A stretch of DNA of 12,874 nt, taken from NCBI GenBank assembly GCA_003556525.1, contig PWRH01000039.1, positions 1 through 12,874 of the forward strand, written 5' to 3'. The notes under the pieces were generated by a model that did no database searches, was not told where the DNA came from, and saw only the letters and a program-made list of their open reading frames with translations. Shown here in pieces: positions 1-7,598 of this stretch. The DNA is from Candidatus Nealsoniibacteriota bacterium. Lineage in GTDB: Bacteria > Patescibacteriota > Minisyncoccia > Minisyncoccales > RBG-13-42-11. The position numbers and the translations under genes are program-made. Each line of letters opens with the position of its first letter. The stretch's first letter is position 1.

Positions 1-1
1 A

Positions 2-412
2 AGTTTAAGGTTGCTAGAAGAAAAAGAAGTTGATTTAGTTATTTCAGGGAGGGGACTTAAAAAAGGAGAACCCAATTTTTTATTTGAAAAAATAGGACCA
101 GGCTATGATTTTTTCTTTCAGAAAGAATTAGTTATTTTTGAAAAAGAAATGGAGTTTGTTCCTTTTTATACTAATCTTTCAAAAGAAAAAATAAGGGAAG
201 ACTTTCCTTACATCAATTCTCTAGAGAAAGTAGAAGATTTAGGGTCTTTTTTAGATCAAGGAATAATTATTACTAATAATGAAATAAAAGGGGAGACAGT
301 CCACATTTTTAAAGAAGAAGGCTCTAGGGTTCGTTTGTCTCGTTTGCCAAGGTTATATTATTTTGATTCTAGTAGGGTTGACCTTGTCAGAACAATAGTA
401 AAAGAAAACTAA
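2..412 (+). CDS. 3' part of an unrecognised gene, possibly a substrate-binding (LysR-like) domain
   Basis: The reading frame is open to the left edge (bases 2-10 read S-L-R before a TTG at 11), so this is probably the C-terminal 137 residues of a longer protein and the TTG is not a trusted start. The visible part is soluble, charged and alternates short beta-like and helical stretches. A segment reading DLVISGRG near its start, followed by a later FLDQGIIIT stretch, loosely recalls the effector-binding domain of LysR-type regulators, where an E-x-D-L-A-I element precedes a glycine-rich strand. No DNA-binding domain is visible because it would lie upstream of the window. The TAA stop (410-412) overlaps the stop of the convergent rel gene. 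The family assignment is a weak inference; the existence of the gene is well supported by the uninterrupted frame and its tight fit against rel. Confidence 0.6.
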   Translation, partial: SLRLLEEKEVDLVISGRGLKKGEPNFLFEKIGPGYDFFFQKELVIFEKEMEFVPFYTNLSKEKIREDFPYINSLEKVEDLGSFLDQGIIITNNEIKGETVHIFKEEGSRVRLSRLPRLYYFDSSRVDLVRTIVKEN

Positions 413-1896
413 TTATTATTTTGTAAATAGGACCTGATATGTTTTTTAGCAGCAGCCGTTCTAACATGATCTAGCCATTTAGGGCTAGGTTTATTTTTTT
501 TGCTAGTAACAATTTCTACAATATCACCATTACTTAATCCTTCTTCTAAAGAGGTCATTTTTCCATTCACCTTACAGGCGGCAATATGATCTCCAATATC
601 AGAATGAATGGCGTAGGCAAAATCAATAGGAGTAGAATCAATTGGCAAATCAATAACATCTCCTTTGGGAGTAAAAACGAAAATTCTTTTTTTAAAAAAA
701 TCACTTTTTAATTCTTCACTAGTATCTTCTTTTTTTTCTTGATATTCAACTAATTCTTTTATCCAACCGGGAATATCTTCAAAGTCAGTTTTTATTTTAG
801 AAAAAGAATCTTTAGAACCAAGGGGTAGAAGTCTTCTAATCCAAGAAAAGTTAGCGGTTGTTTTTTTCTTTTCTTTATAGAAAACATGAGAGGCTATTCC
901 AAACTCTGATTCTTGGTGCATTTTTGTTGTTTTAATTTGAATTTCAACCAAATTACCATCACCAGTAAAAATAGTGGTATGGAGAGCTTGGTATCCATTT
1001 GGTTTTGGAAAAGCGATATAGTCCTTTATTCTTCCAGGTAGAGGACGCCAAATTCCGTGGATAATCCCTAGAACATTATAACAATCACTTATTTCAGGTA
1101 GAATAATTCTAAGAGCCGAAATATCGTAAATTTTTTCGATGTTCCAATCTTTTTTTAATAGTTTTTTATAAAGGCTATAATAAGTTTTTATCCGATAATC
1201 AGTGATGAAGTTAATGATATTATTTTTAGCCAAAGCTTTTTTAACCGATTTTTGAAAGTTTTTTAGTTTTTTAGCATCTTCTTTATCTTTTTCTTTAGCC
1301 AGCTTTTTTGTTTTTTCGTATTCTTGAGGATAAACATAAGGAAAAGCTAAATCTTCCAACTGCCTGCTTAACTTTCTAATTCCCAGCCTGTAAGCTACTG
1401 GAACATATATTTCTAGGGTTTCTTTGGCGATTCTTTCTCTTTTGTGTTTTAAAACATAATCCAAAGTTTTCATATTGTGGAGTCTGTCGGCCAACTTGAT
1501 AATAATTACTCTGATATCTTGAGAAACAGCAACAAAGAATTTTCTTAAACTTTCTCGATGTCTTTTGGCTCCCTGATATTTTATTCTTCCTAACTTGGTG
1601 ACTCCGTTGACCAAAAAAGCTACTTCTTTGCCGAATTCTTTTTCGATAATACTTTCTTCGATTCCAGCGTCTTCAATAATATCATGCAATAAACCGGCAG
1701 CAATAACTGTCGGGCTCATGTTTAATTCAGCTAAATTTTTACCGGTTTCAAAGGCGTGGTTAAAATAAGGCTCTCCCGAAAATCTTTTTTGGTTCTCGTG
1801 TTTTTTTTGAGCGAATTGAAAAGCTTTCAATATTAACTTTTTATCTTCCTCTGAAGGATCTTTTATTAGATTGATAATCTCTTTTATTCTCTCCAT
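409..1896 (-). CDS. rel: Bifunctional (p)ppGpp synthetase/hydrolase, RelA/SpoT family, short form
   Basis: It makes and degrades the alarmone (p)ppGpp, the cytoplasmic signal of the stringent response. From the ATG at 1896 (495 aa) the domains are an HD hydrolase (about 25-160) with H47, H71-D72, E75-D76 and D137 all present; a synthetase domain (about 230-345) with D258 in a YDIS motif, the loop R289-I-K-D292, G301-Y302 and E318; and a TGS domain (about 404-465). The RIKD loop matches the RxKD signature of bifunctional Rel/SpoT enzymes rather than the EFDD of monofunctional RelA, so both activities are predicted. The protein stops 30 residues after TGS, so the helical, zinc-finger/conserved-cysteine and ACT/RRM domains of ~700-aa relatives are absent. 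An ATG-free start further upstream at 1944 is open but would add 16 hydrophobic residues and run through the promoter, so I prefer 1896. It is the only minus-strand gene. Confidence 0.95.
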   Translation of the reverse strand: MERIKEIINLIKDPSEEDKKLILKAFQFAQKKHENQKRFSGEPYFNHAFETGKNLAELNMSPTVIAAGLLHDIIEDAGIEESIIEKEFGKEVAFLVNGVTKLGRIKYQGAKRHRESLRKFFVAVSQDIRVIIIKLADRLHNMKTLDYVLKHKRERIAKETLEIYVPVAYRLGIRKLSRQLEDLAFPYVYPQEYEKTKKLAKEKDKEDAKKLKNFQKSVKKALAKNNIINFITDYRIKTYYSLYKKLLKKDWNIEKIYDISALRIILPEISDCYNVLGIIHGIWRPLPGRIKDYIAFPKPNGYQALHTTIFTGDGNLVEIQIKTTKMHQESEFGIASHVFYKEKKKTTANFSWIRRLLPLGSKDSFSKIKTDFEDIPGWIKELVEYQEKKEDTSEELKSDFFKKRIFVFTPKGDVIDLPIDSTPIDFAYAIHSDIGDHIAACKVNGKMTSLEEGLSNGDIVEIVTSKKNKPSPKWLDHVRTAAAKKHIRSYLQNNN

Positions 1897-1905
1897 ACTT
1901 TTTGT

Positions 1906-1934
1906 ATTATAAAACAAAAAGAGAATTAATAAAA
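1906..1934 (-). promoter_or_regulatory. Promoter for rel (strong -10, weak -35)
   Basis: On the minus strand a perfect TATAAT lies at 1911-1906, and only 9 nt separate it from the rel ATG. A transcript would start about 3 nt before the ATG. With a 17-bp spacer the -35 position reads TTTTAT, a poor match. There is no Shine-Dalgarno sequence. This supports 1896 as the true start, because the longer frame would begin upstream of the promoter. Confidence 0.5.
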
Positions 1935-1937
1935 GGC

Positions 1938-1966
1938 TTGACAATAATCATTATTATAATTAAAAT
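1938..1966 (+). promoter_or_regulatory. Sigma70-type promoter of the secreted FN3 protein gene, leaderless
   Basis: A perfect TTGACA at 1938-1943 is followed by a 17-bp spacer and TAAAAT at 1961-1966, one mismatch from TATAAT. Only 6 nt separate the -10 box from the ATG at 1973, so the expected transcription start is the A of the start codon or within a base or two of it. A second TATAAT at 1955-1960 lies only 11 bp from the -35 and is unlikely to be the pair. The element sits back to back with the rel promoter. Confidence 0.7.
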
Positions 1967-1972
1967 ATAGGC

Positions 1973-3127
1973 ATGAAAAAAATATTGATTATTTTAACAA
2001 TATGGTTAGTTTTTGCTGGTACCGCTGATGCTCTGACAACTTCTCAAATAAATTCAATTTTGAACTTATTGACAGCTTTTGGGGTGGATTCGGCTACTCT
2101 TGCCAACGTGGAATTAGCTCTTGATTATAAACAACCTAAGAATGAAGTTCAAAAATGTGCCGAGCTTTCTGTCTCTTGGCAAAGAGTTAGAGAAGCAGAA
2201 AAATATTATCTTTACAGAAACAATACTTTGGTTTATCAAGGAACCGACCTGAGCTTTAGAGATAAAGGCTTAGTCCCTGGTGGATTTTATTCTTACGTTC
2301 TTTTAGCTAGCAACAGAGCCGGTTTGAGCGAAAAATCAGAAATTAAAAAAGTTTATGCTCCTTTAGTTTGCCCTCCCCAAACACCAACACTTTCTCTTAA
2401 AAGAGAGCCTTGTGGGGGAAACATTACTCTTTTTTGGGATCGGATTTCTGGAGCAGTCACTTATCGGATATTAAGAAACGGCAAGGAGATCTGGAGAGGA
2501 TCTCAAAATCGATTTATAGACAAGGATTTAAGGGTAAATAGGGAATATTCATATCGGATACAAGCAGGGAATCAAGGGGGCTGGAGCCCTTTATCTTTTG
2601 AAAGAAAAATTGAAGCTTCTGATATCTGTCCTCCCCCGGCCCCTGAATTTGTTGAAAAAGAAATAAAAAAAGAAGGGGATTTAAGATTGGAATTACGTTC
2701 TCGTCCCGGAGATGAAACTCGAGTAAGAGAAGGTTCTTCTAACAGGTCAGTTATATCTTTAGATTTAGAGGCCATATATTCTGACATTACTATTGAAAGA
2801 GTTAATTTTCTTTTTGATAAAAATATTTTCCCTTATGTCGAAAAAGCAAGATTAAGGACTGGGTGGAATACTTTAAAAGAAATTGAAATAGAGAGAGGTT
2901 CGCTGAGTAGAGTTAACGGGCAATATCGACTTTCTTTTTCGGGATTAAATTGTACTATTTCAGAGGGAAACTCCAGAACCTTGACCCTTCAAGTAAGTGC
3001 TAAAGAAGACGTTGAAGTTGAGATTGAAGTTTCTTTGGCAAGAAATGCTATTAGGGCAATTGATGAAATTGGTATTCGTCATTATGCTCCCTCATCTTTT
3101 CTTTCTAGAACATTTTTTATTGAATAA
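1973..3127 (+). CDS. Secreted surface protein with CPR-type helical module and two FN3-like domains
   Basis: The 384-aa product starts with a signal peptide: K2-K3, a hydrophobic stretch to about residue 16, then A18-D19-A20 as a signal peptidase I site. Residues 21-50 form a short amphipathic helical module (TTSQINSILNLLTAFGVD...) of a type I recall near the N or C termini of exported proteins in Parcubacteria. Two FN3-like beta-sandwich repeats follow (about 58-132 and 143-217). Both contain a V/L-x-W, a Y-x-[IL]-x-R-N-G/N turn, a D-[KR]-G/D-L element and a Y-S-Y strand. Each is flanked by a cysteine at equivalent places (C62/C133 and C147/C219), suggesting one disulfide per domain. A charged, proline-rich linker leads to a beta-rich C-terminal domain (about 255-384, one further Cys, C327). 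There is no C-terminal anchor. An adhesion or envelope structural role is likely; no enzymatic motif is visible. It appears monocistronic. Confidence 0.85.
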   Translation: MKKILIILTIWLVFAGTADALTTSQINSILNLLTAFGVDSATLANVELALDYKQPKNEVQKCAELSVSWQRVREAEKYYLYRNNTLVYQGTDLSFRDKGLVPGGFYSYVLLASNRAGLSEKSEIKKVYAPLVCPPQTPTLSLKREPCGGNITLFWDRISGAVTYRILRNGKEIWRGSQNRFIDKDLRVNREYSYRIQAGNQGGWSPLSFERKIEASDICPPPAPEFVEKEIKKEGDLRLELRSRPGDETRVREGSSNRSVISLDLEAIYSDITIERVNFLFDKNIFPYVEKARLRTGWNTLKEIEIERGSLSRVNGQYRLSFSGLNCTISEGNSRTLTLQVSAKEDVEVEIEVSLARNAIRAIDEIGIRHYAPSSFLSRTFFIE

Positions 3128-3128
3128 T

Positions 3129-3157
3129 TGGACAAACAACTAAAGATTAGTTAAAAT
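3129..3157 (+). promoter_or_regulatory. Sigma70-type promoter of the argS-helicase unit
   Basis: TGGACA at 3129-3134 (one mismatch from TTGACA), a 17-bp spacer and TAAAAT at 3152-3157 sit just after the previous stop codon. Nine nucleotides separate the -10 box from the argS ATG at 3167, predicting a leader of about 3 nt. The -10 sequence is identical to that of the preceding gene's promoter. An inverted repeat fills most of the spacer. Confidence 0.6.
3138..3152. repeat. Inverted repeat inside the argS promoter spacer
   Basis: AACTAA-AGA-TTAGTT is a perfect 6-bp dyad around a 3-nt centre. It lies between the -35 and -10 boxes and its last base is the first base of the -10. The position would suit a repressor operator. 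As an RNA hairpin it is weak, and no T-run follows, so it is not a good terminator. A short AT-rich dyad like this can arise by chance. Confidence 0.35.
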
Positions 3158-3166
3158 CAGAATAAG

Positions 3167-4786
3167 ATGTATTATTCTGAGATCAAAAACTTAATTTTAA
3201 AAAAACTAGAAAAGGACCTTGGGCACAAGGTTGTTTTAAAGACCTCTTTAAATAAAAATTTTGGGGATCTATCGGTATTTCTTTCTAAAAAGACTAAGGT
3301 TGAATTAGGCTTTGATTTTATTGAAAGAACAGAAATAGTTGATAATTTCTTGAATATTTTTATTAAAAAACCTATTTTATTTCAGTCTATTATTTCGGAA
3401 ACCTCTCGTTCAAAAAAAAGAAATGGTGAGAAAGTGGTTATTGAATACTTAGGACCCAACACCAATAAACCTCTACATTTAGGGCACATAAGGAACGGGG
3501 CCATTGGAACAAGTATGGCTAATATTTTCGAAGAGCTTGGTTATGAGGTGTCAAGAGTTAACATGGTTAACGATAAAGGAATTCATATTTGCAAAAGCAT
3601 GTTAGCTTATCAAAAATGGGGAAAAAAACAAACCCCAGAGAGTATGGAAATGAAAGGAGATCATTTTGTCGGTTACTGGTATGTTGTTTATTCTCAAAAA
3701 GAAACTCCGGAATTAAAAAAAGAAGTTCAGGAAATGCTGCAAAAATGGGAAAAAGGAGATAAAAAAATAATTGAACTTTGGCAGAAAATGAATAATTGGT
3801 TTTATCAAGGAATTAAAAAAACATACGAAAGATTTAATTTTAATTTTGATAAAGAATATTTTGAGAGTAATACTTATAAGTTAGGAAAAGAAATTGTCGA
3901 AAAAGGTTTAAAAGAAAAGCTTTTTTATCGCGGGAAAGAAGGAGATGTTCTGTTTGATTTACCGGAAAAACAGTTTGGGGTTGACAAAGATGGGGTTAAA
4001 AGAAAAGTAACTCTTTTGAGAGAAGACGGAACTAGCGTTTATTTAACCCAAGATATAGGGACGGCTGTTTTGAGAAAAAAAGATTATGATTTTGATCGTC
4101 TGATTTATGTTGTCTGTTTAGAACAAAAATATCATTTCAGGTGCTTGTTTTTTGTTCTTAAGGCCTTAGGTTATTCTTGGGCCGAAGAATGTTTTCATCT
4201 TTCTTACGGTATGGTTTTTTTACCCGAGGGAAAGATGAAATCCAGAGAAGGTAAAATAGTAGATGCCGATAATTTAATTGAAGAACTCCAAACTTTAATT
4301 GAGAAAAAATATGGAGTTGAGAAAAAAAAGGCTTTAAAAATTGCTTTGTCAGCCGTTAATTTTAATTTACTTTCTATTCAATCAAATCAAGAAATCCATT
4401 TTAACCCTGAAAAGTCTATCGCTTTGGAGGGAAAAACCGGTCCCTATTGCCAATATTCTTTAGTGAGAGCTTTAAGTATTTTAGAAAAAAAAGAACCAGT
4501 AGATAAACTTGACTTTTCTCAATTAAAAGAAGAAAAAGAAATTGTTTTGATTCGTCAATTAGGATTATTTCCAGAAATTCTCGAAAGGGCGAAAAGAGAC
4601 TATGATCCAGGTCTGATGGCTAAATACATTTATGAACTAGCTAAAATTTTCAATCAGTTTTATGCTGAGTGCCCCGTTTTAAAAAGTAGAAATTTTAGAG
4701 AAAGAATACAATTAACCGAGGCTTTTGCTAATGTTATGAAAAAAGGCTTGTCGATCTTAAACATTCCTTTATTAGAAAAAATGTAA
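3167..4786 (+). CDS. argS: Arginyl-tRNA synthetase
   Basis: This class I aminoacyl-tRNA synthetase charges tRNA-Arg with arginine in the cytoplasm. At 539 aa it is a little shorter than E. coli ArgRS (577 aa). An N-terminal Add-N-type tRNA-binding domain (about 1-85) carries the typical NFGDLS element. The catalytic Rossmann core begins with PNTNKPLHLGH, giving the HIGH motif as H104-L-G-H107. The KMSKS equivalent is K356-M-K-S-R360. A C-terminal DALR anticodon-binding domain follows, with GPYCQYSLVRA at 425-435 and a closing GLSILNIPLLEKM stretch that matches the family end. The ATG at 3167 leaves the whole Add-N domain intact and sits 9 nt after a good -10 box. The gene ends at the base before the helicase start codon, so the two are almost certainly cotranscribed. 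Confidence 0.97.
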   Translation: MYYSEIKNLILKKLEKDLGHKVVLKTSLNKNFGDLSVFLSKKTKVELGFDFIERTEIVDNFLNIFIKKPILFQSIISETSRSKKRNGEKVVIEYLGPNTNKPLHLGHIRNGAIGTSMANIFEELGYEVSRVNMVNDKGIHICKSMLAYQKWGKKQTPESMEMKGDHFVGYWYVVYSQKETPELKKEVQEMLQKWEKGDKKIIELWQKMNNWFYQGIKKTYERFNFNFDKEYFESNTYKLGKEIVEKGLKEKLFYRGKEGDVLFDLPEKQFGVDKDGVKRKVTLLREDGTSVYLTQDIGTAVLRKKDYDFDRLIYVVCLEQKYHFRCLFFVLKALGYSWAEECFHLSYGMVFLPEGKMKSREGKIVDADNLIEELQTLIEKKYGVEKKKALKIALSAVNFNLLSIQSNQEIHFNPEKSIALEGKTGPYCQYSLVRALSILEKKEPVDKLDFSQLKEEKEIVLIRQLGLFPEILERAKRDYDPGLMAKYIYELAKIFNQFYAECPVLKSRNFRERIQLTEAFANVMKKGLSILNIPLLEKM

Positions 4787-7552
4787 ATGAGTTTTCAATC
4801 TCTTTACAAAAAACTTAATTTAGAACAAAAGAAAGCAGTTGATATGATTGAAGGACCGATTATGGTTATAGCCGGTCCGGGAACGGGAAAAACGAGAGTT
4901 CTTACTTTGAGAATAGCCAATATTCTTAAAAAAACCGACATTGAGCCGGAGAATATTCTGGCCCTTACCTTTACTGAGTCGGGAGTTAATTCTATAAGAA
5001 ATAAGCTGATTGATATTATTGGTAGTGACGCTTATTCTGTTTCCATTTTTACCTTTCATGGTTTTTGCAATTACTTAATCCAAGAATATCCGGAAGACTT
5101 TCCTTTGTTCATTAGCTCTTCCAATATTTCGGAAGTAGAACAAGTAAAAATTATTCAAGAGATTCTTTCAGAATTAAAATTAGATTATTTAAAGCCTTTC
5201 GGTGATCAATTTTTTTATGTTAAGTTTATTAACTCAGCCATTGAAAAATTAAAAAGAGAAGGGATTGAGGTTGAAGATTTTTCAAAGATTTTAGTGAAAG
5301 AAAAAAAGGACTTTTGGCAAATTGATGATCTTTACAATAAGGGGGTTTTAAAGGGAAAATATCAAAAAGTTTTAAAAAGAATTGAAAAAAACGAAGAGCT
5401 GGTTCAGGTTTACCAAAAATATCAAGAAAGGTTGCAAGAATTGAATCTTTACGACTACAACGACATGATTATATCTGTTTTAAACCTTTTTTCCAAAAGC
5501 AAGGAATTTCTTTTAAAAGTTCAAGAACAATATCTATATTTTTTAGTAGATGAGCACCAAGATACCAATAATGCTCAAAACAAAATTTTGGAACTTTTGG
5601 GTAATTTTCACCAAAATCCCAATATTTTTGTCGTCGGTGACCCTAAACAGGCAATTTATCGTTTTCAAGGAGCTTCTTTGGAAAATTTTCATTATTTTAA
5701 AAAACTTTATCCTTCTTGTCGAGTAATTGAATTTTCTCAAAATTATCGGTCATCTCAGAAAATTTTAGACGCGGCCGATAACATTATTCCATCTTTAAAA
5801 TTAAAAAGTAATAATAACTTTAAAGAAAAAATCGATCTGAATATTTTCCCGGATTTTTTTTCTGAAAAATATTTTTTAGCTAAAAATATTATGAAAAAAG
5901 GAACAGTAGCTATTTTATGTCGGGAAAACAAGGACGTTTTTGAATTTTCTGAAGCTTTAAAAAAGGAAGGAATTGATTTTTCCATTGATTCTGACCAAGA
6001 TATTTTAAAAGATAACGATATAAAAAAGATAATCCTTCTTTTAAGATTGATTAATGATTTTCATTCCAAAGAATTATTTTTTGAAGCTTTGCATATTGAT
6101 TTTTTAAATATTAATCCTTTAGATATTTATAAAAACTATTCTTGTTCTAAAATAAAAGAATTTTCTGAGCTGATTGGTTCTTTAGTGATAGATTCTAAAA
6201 ATTATTCTTTACCAGAATTTTTCGAAAGGCTCATTGAAAAAACTGGTTTTCTTTCTTATGCTTTAAAATCAGAAAGAAAAATTAATAAGCTAAATGCTTT
6301 TTTTAATGAGATTAAATCTTTTTTTCAAAAAAACAGAGAGGCTACCTTGAGAGATTTTTTAGAATATTTGGATTTGTTGAAAAAATATAATATTTTGATC
6401 AAAAAGAAGTTTGATTCTCAAAAAAGAATCAGAATAATGACCGCCCATAGAGCCAAAGGGCTAGAGTTTGACTATGTCTATATTATCAAGGTTCTTGACA
6501 AGACCTGGGGGAATAAAAGGGTTTTTGATCCTTTGAAACTTTCTCCTAATGTTTTTTCTTTAACGGGCAAAAAAATTGAAGAGAAAGACCCTAACGATGA
6601 TGAAAGAAGGTTGTTCTATGTCGCCTTGACTAGAGCGAGAAAAAAGGTTTTTATCTCTTGTTTCAAAAAAGATTTGGATCAAAAAGAAAAGCTGCCTTCT
6701 TTGTTTTTAAAAGACATTAAAAAAGATCTTTTAAATTTTAATTGTCGCCAAGAAGAAAAGAAAATTTTTCGCTCTTTTAAAAAAGAAAAACCAATAAAAG
6801 ACAAAGATTTAATTTTAAACCTTTTTCAAAAAAGAGGGCTCTCTGTCACCGGTTTGAATAATTATTTATCATGTCCTTGGAAATATTTTTACAATAATTT
6901 ATTAAGAATGCCCAAAGCAAAAGAAAATCACCAGATGTACGGAACAGCTATTCATAAGGCCTTGAAAGATTTTTTTGATCGAGAAGAAGATCTTTTAAAA
7001 AAATTTGAATACTATTTAAAAGAAGAGCCAATGAAAAAAAAGGACTTTCAAAGGTTTTTAAAAAGAGGGAAAAAAGCTTTAAAAGATTACTTGAAGAAAG
7101 ATCATGATTTTAATGTTTTAACTGAGCTTAATATTTCTATTGTTTTTTCCGGACTGAAATTACAAGGGAAAATTGATAAGCTAGAATTTTCAAAAGAAGG
7201 AGTTAATGTGGTTGATTACAAAACAGGTAAAACCAAAAGCAGAAATCAAATTGAAGGTAAAACCAAAAATTCCCAAGGAGATATTAAAAGACAGCTAGTT
7301 TTTTATAAGTTATTGCTTGATAATTATAAAAAGAAAAAATACAACATGACTTCCGGAGAAATTGATTTTGTTGAACCTAATGAGAAAGGAAAATTCAAAA
7401 AAGAAAAATTCTTGATTGGAGAAAAAGAAATTAAAGAATTGAAAGAACTGGTTGAAAAAGTTTCTCAAGAAATCGTTAGTCTCTCTTTTTGGGATAAAAA
7501 ATGTGATGATAAAAATTGCCGCTATTGTCAGTTAAGAGAAATGATGAAATAA
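4787..7552 (+). CDS. UvrD/AddA-type superfamily 1 helicase fused to a PD-(D/E)XK nuclease with probable Fe-S cluster
   Basis: The 921-aa product should couple ATP-driven 3'-5' DNA unwinding to end resection, in the manner of AddAB/RecBCD or AdnAB. Helicase motifs are clear: Walker A GPGTGKT (30-36), Walker B DEHQDTN (255-261), GDPKQAIYRFQGA (284-296), NYRSS, the MTAHRAKGLEF motif and E606-RRLFYVALTRAR618. GDPKQ resembles AddA/RecB more than the GDDDQ of UvrD/PcrA. The nuclease domain has H723 in GTAIHKAL, D797 in GKIDK and D810-Y-K812, the complete catalytic set. C696 before the nuclease and C906, C911, C914 at the extreme C terminus match the layout of AddB/Cas4-like 4Fe-4S nucleases, though here the C-terminal spacing is C-x4-C-x2-C. 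ATG follows the argS TAA with no gap and no Shine-Dalgarno sequence, so translation is probably coupled. No AddB/RecC partner is visible here. Confidence 0.92.
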   Translation: MSFQSLYKKLNLEQKKAVDMIEGPIMVIAGPGTGKTRVLTLRIANILKKTDIEPENILALTFTESGVNSIRNKLIDIIGSDAYSVSIFTFHGFCNYLIQEYPEDFPLFISSSNISEVEQVKIIQEILSELKLDYLKPFGDQFFYVKFINSAIEKLKREGIEVEDFSKILVKEKKDFWQIDDLYNKGVLKGKYQKVLKRIEKNEELVQVYQKYQERLQELNLYDYNDMIISVLNLFSKSKEFLLKVQEQYLYFLVDEHQDTNNAQNKILELLGNFHQNPNIFVVGDPKQAIYRFQGASLENFHYFKKLYPSCRVIEFSQNYRSSQKILDAADNIIPSLKLKSNNNFKEKIDLNIFPDFFSEKYFLAKNIMKKGTVAILCRENKDVFEFSEALKKEGIDFSIDSDQDILKDNDIKKIILLLRLINDFHSKELFFEALHIDFLNINPLDIYKNYSCSKIKEFSELIGSLVIDSKNYSLPEFFERLIEKTGFLSYALKSERKINKLNAFFNEIKSFFQKNREATLRDFLEYLDLLKKYNILIKKKFDSQKRIRIMTAHRAKGLEFDYVYIIKVLDKTWGNKRVFDPLKLSPNVFSLTGKKIEEKDPNDDERRLFYVALTRARKKVFISCFKKDLDQKEKLPSLFLKDIKKDLLNFNCRQEEKKIFRSFKKEKPIKDKDLILNLFQKRGLSVTGLNNYLSCPWKYFYNNLLRMPKAKENHQMYGTAIHKALKDFFDREEDLLKKFEYYLKEEPMKKKDFQRFLKRGKKALKDYLKKDHDFNVLTELNISIVFSGLKLQGKIDKLEFSKEGVNVVDYKTGKTKSRNQIEGKTKNSQGDIKRQLVFYKLLLDNYKKKKYNMTSGEIDFVEPNEKGKFKKEKFLIGEKEIKELKELVEKVSQEIVSLSFWDKKCDDKNCRYCQLREMMK

Positions 7553-7561
7553 ATTAATTTA

Positions 7562-7590
7562 TTTACAAAAAGAGCAAAATCCATTACCAT
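7562..7590 (+). promoter_or_regulatory. Sigma70-type promoter of the Ca2+-ATPase-prmC unit
   Basis: TTTACA at 7562-7567 (one mismatch), a 17-bp spacer and TACCAT at 7585-7590 (four of six matches) fit in the 46-bp gap after the helicase gene. Eight nucleotides separate the -10 from the ATG at 7599, the same geometry as the other units. The -10 is the weakest of the set, so support comes mainly from the recurring spacing. Confidence 0.45.
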
Positions 7591-7598
7591 TAACTAAT

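Noticed and set aside
1897..1944. Upstream extension of rel by 16 residues (start at 1944)
   Set aside because: The extra residues are hydrophobic and without family support, and the TATAAT box for rel lies inside this stretch; the ATG at 1896 fits the promoter.
2572..2787. Minus-strand open frame inside the FN3 gene, and similar frames at 4820-5059, 5543-5985, 7910-8563 and 9422-9718
   Set aside because: These lie opposite strongly conserved coding sequence, show no recognisable motifs and have no promoter or ribosome site; they are shadows of the plus-strand genes.
7225..7268. 14-bp direct repeat AGGTAAAACCAAAA spaced 30 bp inside the helicase-nuclease gene
   Set aside because: Only these 14 bases repeat. 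They encode G-K-T-K stretches next to the nuclease DYK motif and are explained by protein sequence and A-rich codons rather than a duplication.
3146..7598. Shared 9-mer TTAACTAAT near the argS start (3146-3154, reverse orientation) and the ATPase start (7590-7598)
   Set aside because: In sequence this AT-rich, about one chance occurrence of such a match is expected in the window, and the two copies differ in orientation and position relative to the promoter.
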